Assembly (NCBI GenBank): GCA_028825265.1
Contig: JAPKAM010000011.1
Span: 1 to 41,501 of the forward strand
From: Planctomycetota bacterium
GTDB taxonomy: Bacteria; Planctomycetota; UBA8108; UBA1146
Reading direction: 5' to 3'
Length of the DNA stretch: 41,501 nt
Shown: one piece after another, positions 35,430 to 41,501 of the stretch
Position numbering within the stretch: the first letter of the stretch is position 1
Layout: each line of letters opens with the position of its first letter
Notes under the pieces: model-generated
Databases searched by the model: none
Seen by the model: only the letters and a program-made list of their open reading frames with translations
Told to the model about the DNA's origin: nothing
Position numbers and translations under genes: made by a program

Positions 35430-36398
35430 ATGCTCGCTTCTGTCAGACCCTGGATCGCCACCCTTTGTTGGATCTGGTTGTTGCTCCCCAGCGGCTGTTC
35501 AGGCCTTTCCGAAATCAGCCATCATCGAGTGCCGAGGATGGCCATCGCCCATCTGGGCTCGGCCGATCGTGATGCCGATGGCTTCGCCTCCTTGCGTTCA
35601 GCATTCCGGCTCAGAAATCCTGGGCACGATGTGAGTTTCAAGGGGAATACCCGCACTCTCCTTCCCTATTCCAAGACACGAGCAGCCTTCGTCACCGAAG
35701 GAAAAGGGCGAGCTCAAATCTCTGGCGGTGCGGCCCACCGGAGCAGCAATCTGGTCCTTGGAGATCTCGTGGTCCTTCGTCCGGGTGAAGGACTGCTCAC
35801 CGATGCCCCCCTCTCCTTCGTGATTTTTGAGGTTCCCGATGCCCCTCCGGTCGATGTTCCAGGCTTCATCCGGCCCGACTGGGATCCAGCCATCACCGAT
35901 ACACCAGGGGGATGCGCAGAAGAACAAGGGGCCTACCGCCGGATCTTGCTCACCTGGAAACCTGAAGTCGGTCGATATATCTGGCATGGTCTCAACGCTC
36001 ATAGAGTTCGAATCACCGATTCCTTCACTCACTATCACCCTGTCGTCGGTGGTTTCGATGAGTTTTATCTGGTCCAGATGGTCCAGCCTGGCGGAGCGAT
36101 CCTCACCAGCCGATACACCGCTGCCATCGAATCCAGGGATGTCAATCGCGCTCTCTCCGCTGATCTTTTTCGTAAAGATGAACTGTCGGTCGGCGACCTC
36201 GTTTATCTGCCAAGGGGTCTGATCCATCGTGGGATTGGTGGAGTTCTCGCCCACGTCATCACGGTCCCTGGTTTCCGGCCAGGAGCCGAAATCGGTGTCG
36301 ATCATCACCTGCGCGCCATCACCGAAGAATTGCAACTGTCCGGCGACGAGATGATCCCCTACCACCAGCAATCGGCCAATCAGCCGCTGGTGAAGTAG
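35430..36398 (+). CDS. cupin-domain lipoprotein
   Basis: 322-residue lipoprotein: signal peptide with Cys23 in LPSGCSG. It appears to contain two cupin folds. The N-terminal one (about 65-135) has RAQISGG, LGDLVVLRPGEG without obvious metal His. The C-terminal one (about 185-285) has HYHPVVGGFDEFYLVQ (two His and one Glu) and GDLVYLPRGLIHRG (third His), the standard bicupin metal set, so one domain probably binds a metal. GGAGAA lies 5 nt before the ATG. It may bind or degrade a small ligand outside the inner membrane. Divergent from the amidohydrolase operon by about 190 bp and followed at 85 bp by the lectin-dockerin gene. Confidence 0.75.
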   Translation: MLASVRPWIATLCWIWLLLPSGCSGLSEISHHRVPRMAIAHLGSADRDADGFASLRSAFRLRNPGHDVSFKGNTRTLLPYSKTRAAFVTEGKGRAQISGGAAHRSSNLVLGDLVVLRPGEGLLTDAPLSFVIFEVPDAPPVDVPGFIRPDWDPAITDTPGGCAEEQGAYRRILLTWKPEVGRYIWHGLNAHRVRITDSFTHYHPVVGGFDEFYLVQMVQPGGAILTSRYTAAIESRDVNRALSADLFRKDELSVGDLVYLPRGLIHRGIGGVLAHVITVPGFRPGAEIGVDHHLRAITEELQLSGDEMIPYHQQSANQPLVK

Positions 36399-36482
36399 AT
36401 CTCGCCATTGAGCACTTCGGATTCTCACTTTCAACCAGTATCATCTGAAGAGGCGAGAAGGCTCCTCGCCTGGAGGAATCTC

Positions 36483-37493
36483 ATGTCTTGTTGTCCTAGT
36501 TCGCCAAAGCGACCGCTGCTACTGCTGTGCATATTCTCGATCATCGGAGCGATCACTCCTGTGATCCATGCCGACCTCGATTACCCCGACTTCCTCGACA
36601 TGACCGGACTCACCATGGTCGGAAGTACCACACAGTTTGGAGACCGAGTTCGTCTCACTCCCGCAAGCATTGGACTGGCGGGAGCGGTCTACACCACCGA
36701 TCAGATCCAGGTCGCCAATGGCTTCGACACCACCTTCACCTACGAGATCAACCCTGCCGCAGGGGGTGCCGATGGAATGGTGTTCATCCTTCAGAATGAA
36801 TCTCCCACATCGATCTATTCCAATGGCGGTCCGCTCGGATATGACGGCATGATCAATTGCGTAGTGGTCGAGATCGACACCTACGTCAATGGCAACTTCA
36901 ATGACCCCCCCGGGCCCCACCTCGCAATTCATGGCCGCGAAGGAGCGGCCAACTCGGCGGACGAACTGGCCGCAGGTATTGCGGTCGATTCCACCTCTGC
37001 AAATGTCGGTGGCCTGAGAACGATGCGCGTCAGTTATGCAGGAGGCTGGTTCGAGGTGTTTCTCGATGACCTGTTGATTCCGCGCATGTCGGTTCAGCTC
37101 GACCTGCTGGGCCATCTGGGATCCGATTCCGCCTGGATCGGATTCATCGGCTCGACCGGAGGAATCTCCGAAACTCATGATGTCCTGAGCTGGTTTCTGA
37201 CCACCGATAGCGGCACTCAGTTCATCCGAGGTGACGTCAACGACGACAGTTCGGTCAATCTGCCCGATGCGATCTTCGCCCTCAGTGCGTTGTTTGTACC
37301 CGGTTCCAACCCCGCCACCTGCCTCGATTCCGCAGACATCAATGACGATGGCAGTTTCAACCTGCCCGATGCCGTGTTCCTTCTCAGTGCCCTGTTCGTG
37401 CCCGGCTCTTCACCGATCCCCGATCCTGTCGGCAACTGCGATGCCGATCCCAGCGACGACACCATCGACTGCGAACTCAACAACTGCCCTTGA
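36483..37493 (+). CDS. exported L-type lectin-like protein with dockerin-like repeats
   Basis: 336-residue exported protein. The frame is open from 36408, but ATG 36483 follows GGAGGAA and begins the signal peptide (MSCCPSSPKRPLLLLCIF, cleaved near residue 30). Residues about 35-235 fit an L-type (legume-like) lectin beta-sandwich: FTYEINPAAGGADGMVFIL, VVVEIDTY, GGWFEVFLDD, WIGFIGSTGG. Then two dockerin-like Ca loops (GDVNDDSSVNLPDAIFALSALF and ADINDDGSFNLPDAVFLLSALF, about 248-300) and a Cys-rich acidic tail ending NNCP. It is likely secreted and glycan-binding. The tail resembles that of the FG-GAP protein in this window. It converges with mfd. Confidence 0.85.
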   Translation: MSCCPSSPKRPLLLLCIFSIIGAITPVIHADLDYPDFLDMTGLTMVGSTTQFGDRVRLTPASIGLAGAVYTTDQIQVANGFDTTFTYEINPAAGGADGMVFILQNESPTSIYSNGGPLGYDGMINCVVVEIDTYVNGNFNDPPGPHLAIHGREGAANSADELAAGIAVDSTSANVGGLRTMRVSYAGGWFEVFLDDLLIPRMSVQLDLLGHLGSDSAWIGFIGSTGGISETHDVLSWFLTTDSGTQFIRGDVNDDSSVNLPDAIFALSALFVPGSNPATCLDSADINDDGSFNLPDAVFLLSALFVPGSSPIPDPVGNCDADPSDDTIDCELNNCP

Positions 37494-37545
37494 GCCTGCT
37501 CGGGGTACACGAGCAGCAACAATGGCAGATGCTCCGGTTTGCCGC

Positions 37546-37618
37546 CCGCTGCATCACACTCCGCTACATCACACTCCGCTGCATCACACTCCGCTGCATC
37601 ACACTCCGCTGCAATCAC
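37546..37618. repeat. 15-bp tandem repeat, 4 to 5 copies, between converging genes
   Basis: ccgctgcatcacact at 37546-37560 is followed by a one-base variant (ccgctacatcacact, 37561-37575), two perfect copies (37576-37605) and a degenerate partial copy with one inserted base, reaching the mfd stop (TCA at 37615-37617). There are no spacers, so it is not a CRISPR. Confidence 0.9.
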
Positions 37619-40600
37619 ACGCTGCTGGTGACCGCGATCCTCAGAGCTTTCATGACGCCGTCCAGGTCGATCGGGGTGGCCCCTTCTTTGGGTCGTCCTG
37701 CGATGGTGCCATCGGGTAGGTCGCGGAAGACCCAGCCGATCCCCTGGATCCCGGCGATGATGGCGGCTCGATCACCACGCATCACCAGCCATCCTTCTTC
37801 CGGTGCAATCCTCTTCACACCCCAAGTTCCAAGACGGATGCGAAGTCGTTGCTGACCGATCAACCGGGCGGTTTCCGGCGGAATCGGGCCGTTGAATTGC
37901 ACCAGCTGATCGGCGATTTGATCCAGTTCGGTCTGACGCAAAGCCGTCGCGATGGAACGATAGGTTCGAAGTCGCTGTCGTGTATTCGAGATGTACTCCT
38001 CGGGAATGCGACACAGGCCCCTGAGAGCGATCTCCACCTCGGGAGGTTCTTGCCAGGGAGTGCCGCGCATGTCTGCCACCGCTCGCTCGAGCAAACGACA
38101 GAACAGGTCGTAGCCGATGCTTCCGATGTGACCCGACTGTTCCTTGCCGAGGATGTTTCCGGCACCGCGGATTTCCAGATCCCGCATGGCGATCTGGAAG
38201 CCGGCGCCGAGCTGGGAGTACTCCTCGATCGCCTGCATCCTCTGCCGGGCGTCGGTTCTCAGCGGCTGGTCCTCGGGTACCAGTAGATAACAGTACGCCT
38301 TGTGATGGCTACGACCGACACGGCCACGCAATTGGTGCAACTGCGACAATCCAAATCGATCGGCTCGCTCGACGATGAGAGTATTGGCACTGGGAATATC
38401 GAGTCCACTCTCGATGATGGTGGTCGAGATCAGAATATTGGCTTTCTTGTCGATGAACTGCAGCATCCGGTCTTCCAGTTCATGCTCATTCATCTGGCCA
38501 TGGGCCACCACTGCAATTGATTCTGGAAGGAGTCGTTCGACCCTTTGCCGGCACTCTTCGATGCTCTGAACCCGATTGTGAAGCCAAAACACCTGACCAT
38601 CGCGATTCAACTCTCGCAGAACGATCTGGCGAAAACGTGCATCATCGAAACTACACACTTCAGTCTGGATCGGAGCCCTGCCCTCGGGTGCCTCATGAAG
38701 ACTGGAGATGTCCTTCACCCCGACCATCGACATGTGCAGGGTTCTGGGAATGGGAGTGGCGGTCATCGTCAGGATGTCGACCAGTCGTCGCAGCTGCTTC
38801 AGTTTCTCCTTGTGGGCGACACCAAAGCGTTGCTCCTCGTCGATGATGATCAATCCCAGATCCTTGAAGTTGACATCTCCCGACAGCAATCGGTGAGTTC
38901 CGATGAGAAGATCGACGGCTCCACTCGCCGAATCTTCGAGGATCTGGGTCGTGTCCTTACGTGAGACCAATCGACTGATGGCTTCGATTCGCATCGGCCA
39001 CTCCGCCATCCTCTCGCGGAAGGTCACCAGATGTTGCTGAGCGAGCACCGTGGTGGGCACCAGCACGGCAACCTGCTTGCCGGCGCGGATCGCCTTGAAG
39101 GCGGCGCGCATCGCCAGCTCGGTCTTGCCATAGCCCACATCTCCGCAAACCAGTCGGTCCATCGGCTTGGGCGTTTCCATGTCCTTCTTGATCGCCACCA
39201 CCGTCTGGAGTTGATCCCCCGTCTCCTCAAAGGGAAATGAATCCTCGAAGGCGATCTGAGCGGCATCGTCTGGCGAGAAGGCGAATCCTGGTCGCTCGGC
39301 TCGCAAGGCCTGAACCTCCAGCAGTTCCGATGCCAAGTCGTGCAGCGCTTCTTCCGCCTTCGCCTTCTTGTTGGACCAGGCAGCCCCTCCCAGTCGATCG
39401 AGCCGACCCGGCTGGCGTCCTCCGCCGACGTATTTCTGGACCAGGTCGATGCGATCGACCGGAACCAAAAGAGTCACGCCCTCGGCAAACTCCAGCACCA
39501 GAAAATCACCCTGACGAGCCCCGTCGCGAATCGTTCGCAAGCCCTGGAAGCGAGCGATGCCGTGGCCGACATGGACCACCAGTTGCCCTTCCTCCAGTTC
39601 GATGAAGTTGTCGACCGCTCGTCCCTCGACTCGCTTCTTCTGCACCCGATCGAGGCTTTTCTTTCTGCCCAGCGCTGCATTGCCACTGACAAAGATCCCT
39701 CCTCCTGGTTCATCCCAGCGGAATCCGGCAGAGAGATCCCCCAGGCGTACCCTGGTCGAGGAACCCGCAGCCGCTTCGTCGAGCACTTCACGAAATCGTG
39801 CCGCCTCTGCCTCCTGACGCAGAAACACCAGCACATCGGTTCCGCGGTCGGACTCCTCGGCCAGTGCGCTGATGGTGGCATCGAAGGAACCCTGAAACCG
39901 TTCGGCCGAGACGACCGGTAGCGTCACCGGACGATGACCCGGTTCCGGAACCAACGGATCGAGTTGCAGTCGCAAGAATCGACCCGCTCTGGCCCAGAAG
40001 GAATCGCTCAACTTTTGCCGCTGGCGGCTCGCCCACTGACCGATCAGGAAGTGTGCTTTCTCCTCCACCTCTCGTGGATCCCACACCGCCACCACAGCGT
40101 CCGCTGGAAGAGCATCGAAGAGCAACTTCTCTTTGCCGGTCCAGCCGCGGATGAACCACGCCTCCTTCGGCGCGATGGTCAGAACCAGCAGTTCCTGTTC
40201 GGAGCCGGTTCGACCGTCTCTTGGCGAGATCGAACGGATACTCTCCACCTCGTCATCGAAGAAATCGAGGCGATAGGGCACGCTGCTTTCTCGCGGCCAG
40301 ACATCGAACAGCCCCCCGCGAATGGCGAAGTCTCCGGGCCGGGCGACCTGCGGAAAACGACGGTATCCCGCCTTCACCAGCGATCGGGCCAGTTCCCCGG
40401 GCGGCCTGCGATCACCGCGCCGTAACAAGACCCGATGATCCTCGCCGGTCTCGGTGGAAAGGGGCTGCAATACGGCTTGTATCGGAGTGACGATGGTCCG
40501 GATCAAACCACTGTTCAGATCGGTAACCGCCTCCAGTCGTTCCCGAAAGGTATCCGGATCCGGTTCAGAATCGGCCTCGAAGATGCTCTCCCACATGCCG

Positions 40601-40875
40601 AAGTGGCCGATCGGCTCTGCGGTAAAAGTGGAGGCATTGCGACGCAGCCTTTCCGCCGCATCGGGACTGGTGCAGAGGATGACCAGTGGACGATCGAGTT
40701 GCTCGGTGAGATGGGCCACCAGCAAACCGGCGGCTCCCTCACTACAACGACCGACATGCAGCACCTTCTCCGCGAGCAGACGCTTCTTCACTTGGTGAAG
40801 AAGCGTGGAATTTCCAACGACCCTCTCGACCAGAGGATCGCGATCACCCTCGACCCGCTCTCTGCCGCTGGTCAT
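37615..40875 (-). CDS. mfd: transcription-repair coupling factor Mfd
   Basis: Mfd removes stalled RNA polymerase from damaged DNA and recruits UvrA. The start is taken as ATG 40875 (after GGGGAAGG, 11 nt); the frame is open to 41013, and ATG 40899 is an alternative. The 1086-residue product has an N-terminal UvrB-like region, an RNA-polymerase-interacting CarD-like domain (LVVHVGHGIARFQGL about 427, LVPVDRIDLVQKYVG), then a superfamily 2 translocase: Walker A VCGDVGYGKTEL (about 577-588), TATPIPRT, DEEQRFGV (about 677), and the TRCF C-terminal domain. Length fits the family. It is a single-gene unit with no visible operon partner. Confidence 0.95.
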   Translation of the reverse strand: MTSGRERVEGDRDPLVERVVGNSTLLHQVKKRLLAEKVLHVGRCSEGAAGLLVAHLTEQLDRPLVILCTSPDAAERLRRNASTFTAEPIGHFGMWESIFEADSEPDPDTFRERLEAVTDLNSGLIRTIVTPIQAVLQPLSTETGEDHRVLLRRGDRRPPGELARSLVKAGYRRFPQVARPGDFAIRGGLFDVWPRESSVPYRLDFFDDEVESIRSISPRDGRTGSEQELLVLTIAPKEAWFIRGWTGKEKLLFDALPADAVVAVWDPREVEEKAHFLIGQWASRQRQKLSDSFWARAGRFLRLQLDPLVPEPGHRPVTLPVVSAERFQGSFDATISALAEESDRGTDVLVFLRQEAEAARFREVLDEAAAGSSTRVRLGDLSAGFRWDEPGGGIFVSGNAALGRKKSLDRVQKKRVEGRAVDNFIELEEGQLVVHVGHGIARFQGLRTIRDGARQGDFLVLEFAEGVTLLVPVDRIDLVQKYVGGGRQPGRLDRLGGAAWSNKKAKAEEALHDLASELLEVQALRAERPGFAFSPDDAAQIAFEDSFPFEETGDQLQTVVAIKKDMETPKPMDRLVCGDVGYGKTELAMRAAFKAIRAGKQVAVLVPTTVLAQQHLVTFRERMAEWPMRIEAISRLVSRKDTTQILEDSASGAVDLLIGTHRLLSGDVNFKDLGLIIIDEEQRFGVAHKEKLKQLRRLVDILTMTATPIPRTLHMSMVGVKDISSLHEAPEGRAPIQTEVCSFDDARFRQIVLRELNRDGQVFWLHNRVQSIEECRQRVERLLPESIAVVAHGQMNEHELEDRMLQFIDKKANILISTTIIESGLDIPSANTLIVERADRFGLSQLHQLRGRVGRSHHKAYCYLLVPEDQPLRTDARQRMQAIEEYSQLGAGFQIAMRDLEIRGAGNILGKEQSGHIGSIGYDLFCRLLERAVADMRGTPWQEPPEVEIALRGLCRIPEEYISNTRQRLRTYRSIATALRQTELDQIADQLVQFNGPIPPETARLIGQQRLRIRLGTWGVKRIAPEEGWLVMRGDRAAIIAGIQGIGWVFRDLPDGTIAGRPKEGATPIDLDGVMKALRIAVTSSV

Positions 40876-40907
40876 CGTCGTTTCAGCCTTCCCCGGCATA
40901 TCCGGTG

Positions 40908-40930
40908 CATCGCCGGTGCATCGAAATGGT
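40908..40930. repeat. short direct repeat near the mfd start
   Basis: ccggtgcatcg is present twice head to tail upstream of mfd, at about 40900-40923. It is a minimal example of the short tandem duplications in this window and has no known function. Confidence 0.45.
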
Positions 40931-41170
40931 GGTGTCAGAAGGACGACAGGATAGCCGCACCGTGACGACGACTCCCGCGCTCTCACAAAAGTGTTCAAAA
41001 TTCGTACACTCAAATGACCTGGAGCGGGTCACGCACATCCGGAAATTGGTCTATTCGTGCGAAATCGAGCGGAATCGAGCGATTCAAGCCCATCTCGTTT
41101 CGGCACACCTGATGCAATCTACTTCATACCCGCATCGTCTCGCTTGAACCTCTTCGAAAGGAGGGCCGTC

Positions 41171-41501
41171 ATGGCCTCTCACATCTTCTCTGGCATCGCT
41201 TCCCTACTGATGCTCTTCATCTCGCTGGTGCTCTCGCCGCAGCTGCTGCAAGCAAGTCCGGTTTTATGCGATCCGGTTTTATGCAAACCGGTTCCTTGCA
41301 AGCCGATTCCTTGCAAGCCGATGACTCGCAACCCGGCTGCAAAGACCCGCCCCCTGCTGATGACGAAACCGCCGACCTCCATCGGCGATCAGCTCATCCA
41401 CCTCGCCGCGGATCCACTCGATAATCTACTCGCGGATCCACTCGCTGATCCACAGCGCATCACGGTCTTGCAGTTATTGCAAACCATCGATGCTCACCCC
41501 C
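41171..41501 (+). CDS. partial exported protein with Cys-Pro pentapeptide repeats (runs off the window)
   Basis: Partial gene, open to the window end (110 residues seen). ATG 41171 has a strong ribosome binding site AAAGGAGG 6 nt upstream and begins a signal peptide (core LLMLFISLVL, cleavage near LLQA). The mature N-terminus has four 5-residue repeats PVLCD-PVLCK-PVPCK-PIPCK, then a Lys/Pro-rich stretch and an ADPLDNLLADPLADP duplication. The C-terminal part is missing, so no function can be given. The Cys of the repeat might crosslink or bind metal, or might be no more than a product of 15-nt unit duplication. Confidence 0.75.
   Translation, partial: MASHIFSGIASLLMLFISLVLSPQLLQASPVLCDPVLCKPVPCKPIPCKPMTRNPAAKTRPLLMTKPPTSIGDQLIHLAADPLDNLLADPLADPQRITVLQLLQTIDAHP
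41258..41317 (+). repeat. 15-nt in-frame repeat, 4 copies, encoding Cys-Pro units
   Basis: Units start at 41258, 41273, 41288 and 41303 (ccggttttatgcgat, ccggttttatgcaaa, ccggttccttgcaag, ccgattccttgcaag). Their divergence, partly silent, indicates the array is older than the identical copies seen elsewhere. Confidence 0.85.

Noticed and set aside
35598-36434. Long antisense open frame opposite the cupin gene
   Set aside because: No ribosome binding site or recognisable motif, and the plus-strand frame has a lipobox and cupin motifs; it is a shadow of biased codon use. The same holds for the antisense frames at 4055-4750, 4934-5554, 24077-24760 and 36519-37178.
37546-37618. CRISPR array
   Set aside because: Units are contiguous with no spacers and only 15 bp long.

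Overview
The window reads as chromosomal DNA of a free-living, Gram-negative-type bacterium, most likely an uncultured marine member of the Planctomycetota. Evidence for this is the mix of two secreted proteins ending in dockerin-like Ca-loop repeats, an FG-GAP/ASPIC-UnbV protein, a tandem DUF1080 protein, a CTPSR-type sulfatase, an alpha-galactosidase-like hydrolase, paired exported amidohydrolases, many lipoprotein signals and frequent GTG/TTG starts. The phylum call is inference from gene content; there is no rRNA or tRNA gene to test it. No phage, insertion sequence, plasmid or CRISPR features were seen.

Layout. 1-5728 (+): a 1324-residue exported, membrane-anchored protein with one CxxCH haem-type motif, coupled by a TGATG overlap to a lipoprotein M14 metallocarboxypeptidase. 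5744-9018: two divergent gene pairs, (-) SAM methyltransferase + Fe(II)/2-oxoglutarate oxygenase and (+) SAM methyltransferase + UbiA prenyltransferase, possibly one small-molecule pathway. 9048-9692 (-): a small membrane-anchored protein. 9823-14389 (+): clpS overlapping a Cache-HAMP class III adenylate cyclase, then a DUF2017-like protein (a family I associate with clpS in actinobacteria), two TM2-domain proteins and an FkbM methyltransferase. 14396-16689 (-): tandem DUF1080 protein overlapping a PqqB-like metallo-beta-lactamase-fold lipoprotein. 16875-22288 (+): ATLF-like metallopeptidase, GH36-like hydrolase, FG-GAP/dockerin protein.

22308-25365 (-): thiC under a clear TPP riboswitch whose 3' strand carries the ribosome binding site, followed by a zinc-ribbon membrane protein. 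25677-26258 (+): small exported protein. 26277-28996 (-): APC permease overlapping a sulfatase. 29097-29906 (+): APH-fold kinase. 29937-35239 (-): two exported amidohydrolases (one intact, one lacking metal ligands), an ArnT-like glycosyltransferase and an exported TPR protein. 35430-37493 (+): cupin lipoprotein and lectin-dockerin protein. 37615-40875 (-): mfd. 41171-end (+): a truncated exported protein with a Cys-Pro pentapeptide repeat.

A recurring trait is short tandem duplications (10-15 bp units, 2-5 copies) both between genes and in frame inside exported-protein genes. The most interesting candidates are the clpS-cyclase-DUF2017-like locus, the enzyme/pseudo-enzyme amidohydrolase pair, the large CxxCH protein with its peptidase partner, and the Cys-rich tails of the dockerin-like proteins.
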